Position numbers and translations under genes: made by a program. Below, piece after piece: positions 43,138 through 52,140 of a stretch of DNA of 64,000 nt. The stretch is from assembly GCA_934725685.1 (NCBI GenBank), contig CAKVBX010000002.1, positions 19,877-83,876 on the forward strand, written 5' to 3'. Below the pieces are notes generated by a model. The model saw only the letters and a program-made list of their open reading frames with translations, did not search any database and was not told where the DNA came from. The stretch comes from an uncultured Bacilli bacterium (GTDB lineage Bacteria; Bacillota_I; Bacilli_A; RFN20; CAG-288). Position 1 is the first letter of the stretch. Every line of letters begins with the position of its first letter.

Positions 43138-44637
43138 TTACTTCTTCTGGATGTATTCGTCGATGGCCTTAGCGGCTTTGCGGCCAGCACCCATGGCAAG
43201 GATGACGGTGGCAGCACCGGTGACGGCATCGCCGCCCGCGAAGACACCATCTTTTGTGGTCTCGTTGTTCTCTTCGTTGACGATGAGGCAACCATGCTTG
43301 TTGGTCTCAATGCCGGGAGTCGTGTGCTTGATGAGCGGGTTCGGCGTCGTTCCGATAGCGATGATGACACAGTCGCACGGAATGGTGTAGATGGCTTCCG
43401 GATCCTCTTCGAGAGTGACAGGGACAGGTCTTCTTCTGCCAGAGGCGTCGGGTTCACCAAGTTTCTGCTTCTGAACCTTGATGCCGATGACACTTCCATA
43501 GTTAGGATTGAAATCGGCAGCTCTCGGAGACGGAGAACCGGTACGATCTTCCAAAATTTCAATCGGATTTCTAAGAAGGTCGAAAATGACGCCTTCTTCC
43601 TCGGCGTGTTCGACTTCTTCCTTACGGGCAGGGAGCTCTTCCTTACTTCTTCTGTAGACGCAGGTGACGTGTTCGGCACCGAGTCTGAGAGGAGTTCTAA
43701 GAGCATCCATGGCGACGTTTCCGCCACCGACGACGACAACATTGTGGGCATGCTGAATCGGAGTCTTGGAAGTATCGAGATAAGCCTTCATCAGGTTGAC
43801 TCTGGTGAGGAATTCATTGGCGGAATAGACGCCCTTGGCATTTTCGCCAGGGATTCCAAGGAATCTCGGAAGACCGGCACCCGTGCCGACGAAGCAGGCT
43901 TCAAAGCCATACTGTTCCATGAGTTCATCGATGGACATGACTCTGCCGATGACCATATCAGTAAGAATCTTGACGCCCATTCTCTTGAGGCCTTCGATTT
44001 CGTTCTGGACTATGGCCTTCGGAAGTCTAAACTCCGGAATACCATACATCAAGACGCCACCGGCGACATGGAGGGCTTCAAACATGGTGACTTCATAACC
44101 GGCTTTGGCAAGGTCGTAAGCGCAGGCAAGGCCGGAAGGACCGGAACCGATGACGGCAATCTTGTGACCATTGTGCTTGATTTCACAGGTAGTGGGGACG
44201 ACATGGTTTCTGTGCCAGTCGGCGACGAAACGCTCGAGACGGCCGATACCGACGGATTCACCCATGCCGGTGACAACCATTTTGCCTTCGGCATTCTTTT
44301 CACGGACAGGCATCTTGGCTCTCAGACAATTCTGCTCACACTGAGTTTCCTGAGGGCAGACACGGCCGCAGACGGCCGGAAGGGAAGAGGACTGAGAAAT
44401 GATCTGATAGGCGCCTTCGAAATCACCTTCGGCGACTTTGCCGATGAAGGCAGGGATGTTGATATGGACAGGGCATCCAGGAACGCAGCCCGGGTTCTTG
44501 CACTGCATGCAGCGCTTTGCTTCATCGATGGCAAGCTCTTCGGAATAACCGATGGCGACTTCATCGAAATTATGTCTGCGGACTTCAGGGGCCTGAGTCG
44601 GCATGGCATTCTTCTTAGGATTCATGTTGAACGGCAT
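43138..44637 (-). CDS. nfnB: NfnB-type large subunit (GltD-like NADPH oxidoreductase)
   Basis: This is a 499-residue flavoprotein like the glutamate-synthase small subunit. The N-terminus has two cysteine clusters for [4Fe-4S] centres (CMQCKNPGCVPGCP and CGRVCPQETQCEQNC), then an FAD site (IAVIGSGPSGLACAYDLAK) and an NADPH site (VVVVGGGNVAMDALR), ending in GDAVTGAATVILAMGAGR. As the partner of the [2Fe-2S] flavoprotein encoded just upstream, it matches NfnB of NADH-dependent reduced-ferredoxin:NADP oxidoreductase, which bifurcates electrons from NADPH to ferredoxin and NAD. A stand-alone GltD without a GltB large subunit would be the alternative; no gltB is seen here. AAGGAGGG precedes the start. 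Confidence 0.85.
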   Translation of the reverse strand: MPFNMNPKKNAMPTQAPEVRRHNFDEVAIGYSEELAIDEAKRCMQCKNPGCVPGCPVHINIPAFIGKVAEGDFEGAYQIISQSSSLPAVCGRVCPQETQCEQNCLRAKMPVREKNAEGKMVVTGMGESVGIGRLERFVADWHRNHVVPTTCEIKHNGHKIAVIGSGPSGLACAYDLAKAGYEVTMFEALHVAGGVLMYGIPEFRLPKAIVQNEIEGLKRMGVKILTDMVIGRVMSIDELMEQYGFEACFVGTGAGLPRFLGIPGENAKGVYSANEFLTRVNLMKAYLDTSKTPIQHAHNVVVVGGGNVAMDALRTPLRLGAEHVTCVYRRSKEELPARKEEVEHAEEEGVIFDLLRNPIEILEDRTGSPSPRAADFNPNYGSVIGIKVQKQKLGEPDASGRRRPVPVTLEEDPEAIYTIPCDCVIIAIGTTPNPLIKHTTPGIETNKHGCLIVNEENNETTKDGVFAGGDAVTGAATVILAMGAGRKAAKAIDEYIQKK

Positions 44638-44639
44638 GA

Positions 44640-45491
44640 TTATTTACCCTCCTTGAGAAGATTGCATTCTTCTTCATATTTCTTGTGTTCCCAGCTACGA
44701 TACATGGTGTTTCTTTCGGCAGCGGAATCAAAATCGACTTCCCAACCATCGAAGTCAGGACCATCGACGCAGGCAAACTTCATCTGTCCGCCGACCATGA
44801 CTCGGCAGCAGCCGCACATACCAGTACCATCAATCATGATAGGGTTCATGGAGACGACGGTTTTGATTCCGTATTTCTTGGTGAGGATGCAGATATTCTT
44901 CATCATGACGATAGGCCCGATGGCGATGACTTCATCGAACTGTTCGCCAGTGGCCTGACGGCGGATGATTTCTTCTTCGAGACCCTGGGTGACGAAACCT
45001 TTGGTTCCCCAGCTTCCGTCATCGGACATCTTGACGAAAATCTTGGATGCATCTTCGAATTCCTTCTCAAGGATGACGAGATCCTTGTTGCGGAAACCGG
45101 CGACAGAAGTGACTTCGGCACCACGCTTTTCCAGGGCATAAGCTAAAGGATAGGCAATGGCGCAACCAGCACCGCCACCGACGATGGCGACTCTCTTGAG
45201 ACCTTCGAGTTCACTCGGTCTTCCTAAAGGACCAACGAAATCGGCGAGGTATTCGCCTTCGTTGAGACGGGCGAGTTCGACCGTTCCGGCACCGACAATC
45301 TGGAAGATGATGGTGACAGTACCATTCTCCGGATCTTCACCAGCGATAGTGAAAGGAATACGTTCGCTGTCTTCGTGGGTTCTCAGAATGATGAATTGAC
45401 CAGGCTGAGCTTTTTTGGCGACATAAGGAGCTTCGATAACGAGACGGATGATAGTCGGGTTAAGGATGTCCTTTTTCACGATCTTAAACAT
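44640..45491 (-). CDS. nfnA: NfnA-type small subunit (ferredoxin-NAD reductase-like)
   Basis: This is a 283-residue FAD/NAD-binding protein like PyrK and sulfide-dehydrogenase beta. FAD motif RIPFTIAGED is at 44-53; the NAD-binding AIVGGGAGCAIAYPLAYAL follows at about 103. Near the C-terminus is a [2Fe-2S] cysteine set (GTGMCGCCRVM and later FACVDGPDF). It precedes nfnB with only 2 nt between, the standard NfnAB order. GGAGGT precedes the ATG. The pair probably balances NAD(H), NADP(H) and ferredoxin in a fermenting cell. Confidence 0.88.
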   Translation of the reverse strand: MFKIVKKDILNPTIIRLVIEAPYVAKKAQPGQFIILRTHEDSERIPFTIAGEDPENGTVTIIFQIVGAGTVELARLNEGEYLADFVGPLGRPSELEGLKRVAIVGGGAGCAIAYPLAYALEKRGAEVTSVAGFRNKDLVILEKEFEDASKIFVKMSDDGSWGTKGFVTQGLEEEIIRRQATGEQFDEVIAIGPIVMMKNICILTKKYGIKTVVSMNPIMIDGTGMCGCCRVMVGGQMKFACVDGPDFDGWEVDFDSAAERNTMYRSWEHKKYEEECNLLKEGK

Positions 45492-45579
45492 ACATTACCT
45501 CCGTGTAACACATCTATTTTAATAACACATGTCTTATATTTCTACCATGAATTGTTCTTTTTTATAAATTGTTAAAAGG

Positions 45580-45607
45580 AAAAGACAGGCCCGGCGAACC
45601 GGGCCTG
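45580..45607 (-). terminator. Terminator of the alcohol dehydrogenase gene
   Basis: CAGGCCCGG-CGAA-CCGGGCCTG, a 9-bp G/C-rich stem followed on the minus strand by TGTCTTTTCC. Confidence 0.75.
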
Positions 45608-45625
45608 CTTGATAGGACGTATGGA

Positions 45626-46807
45626 TTAGTCGGTGACGACGGTGTCGTAGTAGCAGGCTTCGAGGACCTTCTCCATAAGAGCGTCATCCATCTTTCTAGG
45701 ATTCTCAGGAGTGCAGGCATCGAGGACAGCATTGTGTGCGATTTCAGCCTTCTTGGCTAAGAATTCGTCTTCGATGACACCGAATTCCTTTAAGCCGTGC
45801 GGGATGTTGAGAGCTCTGTCGAGTTCACGGACTCTGTTGATGAGGTTCTGAACCTTCTCGTTCTCATCCTTGCCGCCAAGACCGAGATAGTCGGCGATTT
45901 CGGCATATCTGGCATGGGCTCTGGCATCGTGAGCATTGCATTCGATGACATGAGGCAGATACATGGCATTGGCGCAGCCGTGCGGGACATGGCCAGTGGA
46001 GAAAGCAGCACCGGTCTTATGAGCCAAAGAGTGGGTGATACCTAAAAGGGCATTGGAGAAAGCCATACCGGCGATGCACTGAGCATAGTGCATGTTGCCT
46101 CTGGCAGTGACATCACCATTGTAGGAAGCAACGATGTTATCGTTGACCATCTTGGCAGCCTTGAGGGAAAGAGGATCGCAGACATCGTTGGCAAAAATGG
46201 AAACATAAGCTTCAATGGCATGGGTCAAAGCGTCCATACCGGTGAAAGCGACCTGCTTCTGCGGCATGGACTGCGGAAGGGCAGGATCGACGATGGCGAT
46301 ATCAGGAGTGAGTTCAAAATTGGCAAGAGGATACTTGATGCCCTTCTCAGGATCCGTAATGACGGAGAAGGCAGTGACTTCGGTGCCGGTACCGGAAGTG
46401 GAACCGATGGCAGCGAATCTGGCCTTGTTTCTGAGGACCGGAATCTTTTCTTCGGCAAGATCTTCGAACTTATAGTCCGGATATTCATAGAAGACCCACA
46501 TAGCCTTAGCGGCATCGATTGGGGAACCGCCGCCGATAGCAACAATCCAGTCAGGCTGGAATTCTCTCATAGCAGCGCCACCCTTGAGAACGGTCTGGAC
46601 AGTCGGGTCGTTCTCGACGCCTTCGAAAGTTCTGACTTCGAAGCCAGCTTCCTTCAGGTAAGCGACAGTCTTTTCGAGCCAGCCGAACTTCTGCATGGCA
46701 TGACCGCCAGTGACGACCATGGCCTTGTGACCCTTGAGGTTCTTGAGTTCGGCAAGACTCTCTTCACCGAAATAAATGTCTCTTGGTAATGTAAATCTGT
46801 ATTTCAT
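45626..46807 (-). CDS. Iron-containing alcohol dehydrogenase
   Basis: This 393-residue group III Fe-ADH is related to the C-terminal half of AdhE and to butanol/lactaldehyde dehydrogenases. It has the NAD-binding IVAIGGGSPIDAAKAMW (about 90-107), STSGTGTEVTAFSVI and the metal site Asp/His residues in FTGMDALTHAIEAYVS, HSLAHKTGAAF and HVPHGCAN. It reduces an aldehyde to alcohol, reoxidising NADH in fermentation; substrate unknown. GGAGG precedes the ATG. It is preceded by a promoter with a 12-bp inverted repeat at its -35 region (47067-47094) and a leader of about 235 nt. Confidence 0.93.
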   Translation of the reverse strand: MKYRFTLPRDIYFGEESLAELKNLKGHKAMVVTGGHAMQKFGWLEKTVAYLKEAGFEVRTFEGVENDPTVQTVLKGGAAMREFQPDWIVAIGGGSPIDAAKAMWVFYEYPDYKFEDLAEEKIPVLRNKARFAAIGSTSGTGTEVTAFSVITDPEKGIKYPLANFELTPDIAIVDPALPQSMPQKQVAFTGMDALTHAIEAYVSIFANDVCDPLSLKAAKMVNDNIVASYNGDVTARGNMHYAQCIAGMAFSNALLGITHSLAHKTGAAFSTGHVPHGCANAMYLPHVIECNAHDARAHARYAEIADYLGLGGKDENEKVQNLINRVRELDRALNIPHGLKEFGVIEDEFLAKKAEIAHNAVLDACTPENPRKMDDALMEKVLEACYYDTVVTD

Positions 46808-47046
46808 CTAATATACCTCCTATTACCGCAATATATTTTGCTGATTTTTTTGCTGTTTGCAAGGGCTTTCAAAAAATTGTGATTTATTACTTTAAAATTT
46901 AATAAAATCGATAAAAAATACAAAAAAGTCGTTCATAAAGGAATAGTTTTTGAAAAAACTTGTTTTTTGAGATGTGACATATTTGCTCGTTTTATATGAG
47001 AAAAATGATAAATACGCACAAATCAATCATATTTCTACTGAAACAG

Positions 47047-47075
47047 AGTATAGAAAATGTAACTTCTTTTGACAA
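47047..47075 (-). promoter_or_regulatory. Candidate promoter of the alcohol dehydrogenase gene
   Basis: Minus strand TTGTCA (47070-47075), 17-nt spacer, TATACT (47047-47052). This gives a 5' leader of about 235 nt in an AT-rich gap (46808-47215). The -35 box overlaps one arm of an inverted repeat. Confidence 0.6.
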
Positions 47076-47094
47076 AAACCATTTTTTGTCAAAA
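47067..47094. promoter_or_regulatory. 12-bp inverted repeat, possible operator
   Basis: TTTTGACAAAAA-CCAT-TTTTTGTCAAAA is a perfect inverted repeat that overlaps the -35 box of the candidate adh promoter. It is unlike a Rex box (TTGTTAANNNNTTAACAA) but suits binding by a dimeric regulator. Confidence 0.55.
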
Positions 47095-47181
47095 AACTAA
47101 TTCTTTACTAAGAGCGATTTTTTATGAACATAGGGATAGAATCATGTTTCAAAATTGATTTCAATAAAGATAAGAATGAAT

Positions 47182-47187
47182 TATAAT
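47182..47187 (+). promoter_or_regulatory. -10 box of the gpsB-rnpB promoter
   Basis: Perfect TATAAT about 28 nt before the gpsB start; -35 unclear. rnpB 3' of gpsB may be read from here. Confidence 0.5.
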
Positions 47188-47215
47188 AATTCCCGGAGTT
47201 ATTCATGTCTTATTT

Positions 47216-47578
47216 ATGCCACTAAAATTGATGCTTGATTCCAACAAAATCTATCACAAAGTCTTTGAGGGAACGAAACCGGGATATGATGCCCTTCAGG
47301 TCGATTCCTTTTTAGACATTGTCATCAAGGACTATGAATCCATGGAAGCGTATGTTTCCGAAGTGGATACACGTTTTGCGGAATTGAACAACAAAGTGAA
47401 GATGCTCAACTCAGAACTTGCCGATGCGGAAGCTGAAAATGTCACATTGAAAGCGAAGCTTGGCAATATCGAAGAGAATCAGGATGCCTCTCTGAGCAAT
47501 CTTGAATTGCTCAAGAGAATCTCGAATCTGGAGAAAGCACTTGCCAAGGCAGGAATAAATCCCAATACAATTGAATAA
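47216..47578 (+). CDS. gpsB: Cell-division protein GpsB (DivIVA family)
   Basis: This is a 120-residue coiled-coil protein of the DivIVA/GpsB family that links penicillin-binding proteins to the division site in Firmicutes. The membrane-binding domain is at residues about 5-50 (NKIYHKVFEGTKPGYDALQVDSFLDIVIKDYE), followed by a coiled coil, and the C-terminal LLKRISNLEKALA matches GpsB's DILKRLSNLEK. Next to rnpB, as in B. subtilis, this context supports GpsB over DivIVA. There is no clear Shine-Dalgarno sequence at the ATG; a GGAG at 47194 serves a six-codon frame just upstream. Confidence 0.85.
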   Translation: MPLKLMLDSNKIYHKVFEGTKPGYDALQVDSFLDIVIKDYESMEAYVSEVDTRFAELNNKVKMLNSELADAEAENVTLKAKLGNIEENQDASLSNLELLKRISNLEKALAKAGINPNTIE

Positions 47579-47584
47579 AGCAAA

Positions 47585-47932
47585 CTCCGATCTGGATGAC
47601 TGCAGGTGGTCTTGTGCCATTTGAGGAAAGTCCATGCTCGCGCTCTCTGTGATGGGAGCAGTGTCTGCGCCAGGTCAATCAATAAACCTGGGCTGGGAGG
47701 AGTCCCAGACGGCTGAGAAGAATCTAAACGTGAGCATGATGTCTTCTCTATAAAAGCTCCACAGTGACGAACCTTCGGGAAACCGAAGGAATGCAACGTC
47801 GGAAAGCCCCACAAGCGAGAAACCTAAATTTCGGTAAGGGAAGTCAGAGGCGGGAAACGAACTGCCGAAGACAGATCATTGATCTAGATAAATTGTCATC
47901 CTCGACAAAACATGGCTTATAGGATCGGCACT
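47585..47932 (+). ncRNA. rnpB: RNase P RNA
   Basis: The conserved core GAGGAAAGTCC (47623-47633) and the 3' universal element GGCTTATAGG (47914-47923) are both present with the expected spacing of about 290 nt. Helix P1 pairs CCGATC (47587-47592) with GATCGG (47923-47928). It is the catalytic RNA that trims tRNA 5' ends, including those of the two tRNA genes here. It begins 7 nt after the gpsB stop. Ends are approximate. Confidence 0.93.
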
Positions 47933-47965
47933 CACTTTATTTGATTCAACGAAAGGAGAAAAACG

Positions 47966-48637
47966 GTGAACACGCCAAATAAGATTACGACGGTTCGTTT
48001 AGTAGTTGCGTCCATCATTGTTGTGATTTTCTCTTTGTCTTTTATACCGAACGCTTCGACTACCTTTGCCAAGGAAATCGTGCTCGGGCCAATGCATATG
48101 GGATTCAACTGGATTGATCTGGTTTGCTGCATTCTCTTCATCCTTGGTTCTGTCACCGATGCGGTCGACGGTCATATCGCAAGAAGCAGAAACCTAGTAA
48201 CGAATCTCGGTAAGTTCCTCGATCCCTTAGCCGATAAATATCTCGTCGATGCTGCGCTGCTGCTCCTTTGTGTCCGCCTTGACTGGAGCGGAAACCATCA
48301 AGTCTATCCGTTCCTCGTCGTCCTCTTCATCGTGAGGGACCTCGCAATGGATGGCCTTCGTATGGTCGCTGCCGGAAACGGAAAGATTCTTGCCGCCAAC
48401 ATCTGGGGTAAGGTCAAGACCGGAATCCAGATGGGTTTGATTCCGGTTCTCTTCCTCAATGGCTTCCCCTTCTCTCTCATTCCGAATGAACTTGTTCTCG
48501 AAACTTGGTTTACCGACCGTTATCAGTATACTTACATCCTGATGAATGTCTTCACAGGGATTGCCCTGTTTGTCTCTCTTCTGTCTTTGGGCATTTATCT
48601 CTATAAGAATAAGGATGTGTTGAAAGAAAGCGTGTAA
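47966..48637 (+). CDS. pgsA: CDP-diacylglycerol-glycerol-3-phosphate 3-phosphatidyltransferase
   Basis: This is a 223-residue membrane enzyme of phosphatidylglycerol synthesis. The CDP-alcohol phosphotransferase signature is complete: DAVDGHIARSRNLVTNLG with FLDPLADK (Asp/Gly/Ala/Arg metal-binding pattern). Four or more spans. The start is GTG, with AAAGGAG 7 nt upstream. It begins the pgsA-cinA-recA run. Confidence 0.92.
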   Translation: MNTPNKITTVRLVVASIIVVIFSLSFIPNASTTFAKEIVLGPMHMGFNWIDLVCCILFILGSVTDAVDGHIARSRNLVTNLGKFLDPLADKYLVDAALLLLCVRLDWSGNHQVYPFLVVLFIVRDLAMDGLRMVAAGNGKILAANIWGKVKTGIQMGLIPVLFLNGFPFSLIPNELVLETWFTDRYQYTYILMNVFTGIALFVSLLSLGIYLYKNKDVLKESV

Positions 48638-48641
48638 TAGT

Positions 48642-49112
48642 ATGGAAAGAAAAGATTTACTTGAAATTCTGAAGTCGAAACATCTGACCCTGTCCTGCAT
48701 GGAATCCTTGACTGGTGGCATGTTTGCCAATTCCTTCACTTCTGTCCCCGGTGCCAGTGAGGTCTTCGTGGGTGGAGCCGTCACTTATTCCAACAAAGTG
48801 AAAGAACTCTTCGGTGTCAAGGAAGGTACCATTCAGCGTTATGGCGCCATCTCCAGACAATGCGCCGATGAGATGGCTCTCCGTGCCTCTGTCTTTTTCC
48901 AGAGCGACTGTTCCGTTTCCTTCACCGGAAACGCCGGACCTTCTGCCGAAGAAGGCAAACCCGTCGGCTTGGTTTTTGTTTCCGTTAAGGTGAAAGAGAC
49001 CCTTTATTCCTATGAACTCAATCTCACCGGAGACCGCGAGGACGTTCGTAGACAGTGCGTCGACTTCGCCTTCAATACGTTATTCGATAAACTCACCAAA
49101 GAAGAAGCGTGA
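48642..49112 (+). CDS. CinA C-terminal-domain protein (nicotinamide-nucleotide amidase type)
   Basis: This is a 156-residue single-domain protein with [22 protein letters not shown] at the N-terminus and [21 protein letters not shown] near residue 90, the CinA-C/PncC pattern. PncC deamidates NMN to NaMN in NAD salvage. The MPTase domain of full CinA is absent. It overlaps the region just before recA, a conserved neighbour. Confidence 0.88.
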   Translation: MERKDLLEILKSKHLTLSCMESLTGGMFANSFTSVPGASEVFVGGAVTYSNKVKELFGVKEGTIQRYGAISRQCADEMALRASVFFQSDCSVSFTGNAGPSAEEGKPVGLVFVSVKVKETLYSYELNLTGDREDVRRQCVDFAFNTLFDKLTKEEA

Positions 49113-49171
49113 AATCCCTTGTGGATTTCCCTTTTTCGTATATATATCATTTTGAAAGAGAGGTTCCTTCT

Positions 49172-50224
49172 ATGGCAAAGACCGAAAAGAAAGTCACAGC
49201 AGATGCAGTAGACACGAATGCGGAAAAGGATAAGGTCGTCGATGCGACCCTGAAGGATATTCGCAGCTATTTCAACGATAAAGGCATCATCATGAAAATG
49301 GGCGAACAGACCCATGTCGATGTCGGTGTCATCCCGACCGGTTCCCTGCTTCTTGACTCCGCACTGGGAGTCGGCGGTTACCCAAAGGGCAGAATCATCG
49401 AAATTTATGGTCCGGAATCCTCCGGTAAAACCACTTTGGCTCTCGAAGCCATCGCACAGGTTCAGAAGCTCGGCGGCAGAGCGGCCTATATCGATGCCGA
49501 ACACGCCATCGACCCGGAATATTCCAAGACCCTGGGGGTCAACATCGATGAACTGATTCTCTCCCAGCCGGATTACGGGGAACAGGCGATGGAAATTGTC
49601 GATATGCTTGCCAAGAGCAATGCCATCGATCTTATCGTTGTCGATTCCGTCGCCGCTCTTGTCCCTAAGGCGGAACTCGAAGGTACCTTCGAGGATTCCT
49701 CCGTCGGACTTCAGGCACGACTGATGTCGAAGTCCCTCCGGAAACTCGCCGGTGTCCTTTCCAAAAGTTCCTGCACCGTCATCTTCATCAACCAACTCCG
49801 TGAAAAAGTCGGTGTCATGTATGGTAATCCGGAAACGACCACTGGCGGAAGAGCCCTGAAGTTCTATTCGACCATCCGTATCGAAATCAGAAGAGCCGAA
49901 ACCATCAAACAGGGCGACAAGGCCTTAGGCAACATCGTCAATGTGAAAGTGGTCAAGAACAAGGTGGCCGCCCCTTATCGCTCCTGCAAGATCAATCTCA
50001 TCTTCGGAAAGGGAATCAGCCATGACAACGAACTCGCTCAGCTTGCCGTGGACTATGCTTTCATCGAGAAGTCCGGAAGCTGGTTCTCCTATCAGGGAGA
50101 ACGCTTAGGACAGGGAATTACCGCCGTCTACGATTTTCTCTCTTCCCATCCTGAAGTCCGTGAAAAGATTGAGGCGCAGGTCCGTGCGAAGCTTTCCGGC
50201 GGCGAAATCGGTGACGAGGAATAA
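49172..50224 (+). CDS. recA: Recombinase RecA
   Basis: RecA binds single-stranded DNA and catalyses strand exchange and LexA/UmuD self-cleavage. Length 350. Walker A GPESSGKT, Walker [11 protein letters not shown] and DNA loops ([33 protein letters not shown]) are intact. I start at 49172 (GAGAGG upstream), not at 49109. The N-terminus is about 15 residues longer than usual and the charged tail is normal. A terminator follows. Confidence 0.97.
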   Translation: MAKTEKKVTADAVDTNAEKDKVVDATLKDIRSYFNDKGIIMKMGEQTHVDVGVIPTGSLLLDSALGVGGYPKGRIIEIYGPESSGKTTLALEAIAQVQKLGGRAAYIDAEHAIDPEYSKTLGVNIDELILSQPDYGEQAMEIVDMLAKSNAIDLIVVDSVAALVPKAELEGTFEDSSVGLQARLMSKSLRKLAGVLSKSSCTVIFINQLREKVGVMYGNPETTTGGRALKFYSTIRIEIRRAETIKQGDKALGNIVNVKVVKNKVAAPYRSCKINLIFGKGISHDNELAQLAVDYAFIEKSGSWFSYQGERLGQGITAVYDFLSSHPEVREKIEAQVRAKLSGGEIGDEE

Positions 50225-50270
50225 GACTTCTTTGATCTGAGTTCTAGAAAAAAAGCAAACAATCTGTATT

Positions 50271-50305
50271 AAAAAGTGGAAAGCTGATTACTTTCCACTT
50301 TTTTC
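50271..50305 (+). terminator. Terminator of the pgsA-cinA-recA unit
   Basis: AAAAAGTGGAAAG and CTTTCCACTTTTT form a 13-bp stem with a seven-base loop and T run. Confidence 0.85.
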
Positions 50306-50351
50306 GTCTCACGCCTGGTCACAGAGGTGGGGAAAATAGATTAGAAAAGGT

Positions 50352-50380
50352 TTGCTGAATTTTGCCGTTTTTACTATAAT
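50352..50380 (+). promoter_or_regulatory. Promoter of the rny-ymdB unit
   Basis: TTGCTG (50352-50357), 17 nt, TATAAT (50375-50380). The resulting leader is about 160 nt. Confidence 0.6.
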
Positions 50381-50387
50381 AAAGATA

Positions 50388-50410
50388 CATAAAGTCACCT
50401 GAACTTTATG
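50388..50410 (+). other. Hairpin near the start of the rny leader
   Basis: CATAAAGT-CACCTGA-ACTTTATG, an 8-bp stem right after the likely transcription start. Confidence 0.5.
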
Positions 50411-50483
50411 TTTATATAAAAGATTTACGTCCTTTAATTTTTGCTGAATAGTTGTTCTTGATTTTTTAATCTTTTTACGAGAG

Positions 50484-50513
50484 AAGGTTCTTGGGATGCA
50501 GTGAACCTTTTTT
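50484..50513 (+). terminator. Attenuator-like hairpin in the rny leader
   Basis: AAGGTTC and GAACCTT (7 bp, 12-base loop) followed by TTTT lie in the leader, about 33 nt before the rny ATG, so they could stop some transcripts before the gene. Confidence 0.5.
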
Positions 50514-50545
50514 GTGCGGACTGTGTCCAGAAAGGTATTTTTGAT

Positions 50546-52129
50546 ATGGAACCATTAGTAGTTACTATCATTGCGATAGCAGTTGCTTTAGTAAGTGCCG
50601 CTATCACCGCCCTTTGCTTCATCTTCATTCCCAAGATGAAGAAGGAAAAAGCCGAAAACAAGGCTGAGGATATCCTCAAAGAAGCTGAAGTCAAAGCTGA
50701 GAAGATTATCGCCAATGCCAAAGTCGAAGCTAAAGCTGATTCCGATGAAGTTCTGAAGAAAGCGGAACAGGAAAAGGCCAACAAGCTCGCCGAACTGAAG
50801 GCGACGGAAAACAAGCTCGATTCGAGAGAAGCGACCCTCGACAAGAGAGAGGATGCCATCATCGCCCGCGAAGGACAAATTGAGCAGACCAGAAAAGAAT
50901 ACGAACAGAAGAAAGCGGACTGCGAACAGAGACTCAGCGAACTTGACGAGAAGGGGAAACTTCTTCAGGAAAAAATCGATTCTATCATTGTGGAACTTCA
51001 GAAGGTCGCCAACATGACCATCGACGAAGCCAGAACGGAACTCATGGCCCGCGTCGAAGAGAAGGAAATGAAGAAAATTGCTCTTTATAAGGAACAAATG
51101 GAAGAACAGGCCGAAAGTGAATGCGAAGACAGAGCCAAGGTCCTTCTTGCCAACGCTATGGAAAAGTATGCGCAGGATGTCACCTGTGAGAGAAGTACTT
51201 CTACCGTCGCACTTCCGACGGATGAGATGAAGGGAAGAATTATCGGCCGTGAAGGCAGAAACATCAAGTCCATGGAACAGCTCTTCGGTGTCTCCCTCAT
51301 CATCGACGATACGCCGGAAAACCTCACCGTCTCCTGCTTCGATCCAATCCGCCGTGAAAAAGCCAAACTCACGCTCGACGCCCTCATCCATGACGGCCGT
51401 ATCCAGCCTGGCAGAATCGAAGACCTCTACAATAAGATTTCCCAGGAATTCGATGACAAGCTGAAGAGAATCGGTGAACAGACCGTCTTCAAACTCGGCC
51501 TTCCCCGTATCAATGCCGGACTTCTTCCTTATCTCGGAAGACTTCGCTATCGTACTTCCTATGGTCAGAATGTCCTCGATCATTCTATTCAGGTCGCTTA
51601 TCTCGCCTCTGTCATGGCGAGCGAACTCGGCCTTGATCCTGTCCTAGCCAAGCGCGCAGGTCTTCTCCACGACATCGGTAAGTCCATCGATGCTGAACAG
51701 GAAGGAAGCCACGTACAGCTCGGCAGCATGTTAGCCAAGAAGTTCAACGAACCCGCCGTCGTCATCAATGCCATCGAATCCCACCATGGCGATGTTCCCA
51801 AGACCAATCTCATCTCTGAGCTTGTTACGGCCGCTGATACGCTCTCTGCAGCCCGGCCGGGTGCCAGAAGCGAAACCCTCGAGACCTACATTAAGCGCCT
51901 TGAACAGCTTGAGACCATCTGCAAATCGTTCAACGGTGTTCAGTCTTCCTATGCCCTCCAGTCCGGACGCGATGTCCGTGTCATGGTCGTTCCGGAGAAG
52001 GTCTCCGATGAGGATGCCAAGGTTCTCGCTCAGCAGATCCGTGACAAAATCGAAGCCGAGATGCAGTTCCCCGGTCAGATTAAAGTTTCCGTCATCCGTG
52101 AGACCCGCGCTGTCGAAATCGCAAAGTGA
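50546..52129 (+). CDS. rny: Ribonuclease Y
   Basis: This 527-residue membrane-anchored endoribonuclease starts mRNA decay in Bacilli. One N-terminal span (about 5-28) is followed by a long coiled coil (30-190), a KH domain with GRIIGREGRNIKSMEQ and an HD domain with LLHDIGKS (His375-Asp376) plus SHHGD. It starts at 50546 with AGAAAGG upstream. ymdB follows 11 nt later. YmcA-like protein, a regulator of RNase Y in B. subtilis, is encoded at 54861. Confidence 0.96.
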   Translation: MEPLVVTIIAIAVALVSAAITALCFIFIPKMKKEKAENKAEDILKEAEVKAEKIIANAKVEAKADSDEVLKKAEQEKANKLAELKATENKLDSREATLDKREDAIIAREGQIEQTRKEYEQKKADCEQRLSELDEKGKLLQEKIDSIIVELQKVANMTIDEARTELMARVEEKEMKKIALYKEQMEEQAESECEDRAKVLLANAMEKYAQDVTCERSTSTVALPTDEMKGRIIGREGRNIKSMEQLFGVSLIIDDTPENLTVSCFDPIRREKAKLTLDALIHDGRIQPGRIEDLYNKISQEFDDKLKRIGEQTVFKLGLPRINAGLLPYLGRLRYRTSYGQNVLDHSIQVAYLASVMASELGLDPVLAKRAGLLHDIGKSIDAEQEGSHVQLGSMLAKKFNEPAVVINAIESHHGDVPKTNLISELVTAADTLSAARPGARSETLETYIKRLEQLETICKSFNGVQSSYALQSGRDVRVMVVPEKVSDEDAKVLAQQIRDKIEAEMQFPGQIKVSVIRETRAVEIAK

Positions 52130-52140
52130 TGGAGTGAGTC

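Noticed and set aside
43114..44958. 614-codon open frame antisense to nfnB and nfnA
   Set aside because: It is a shadow caused by codon bias of the strongly supported oxidoreductase genes; it has no ribosome site and reads as low-complexity Asp/Gly/Phe-rich protein without domains.
46808..47215. Rex operator near the alcohol dehydrogenase gene
   Set aside because: Half-sites such as TTGTGA occur but no palindrome of the Rex type; the clear inverted repeat has another sequence.
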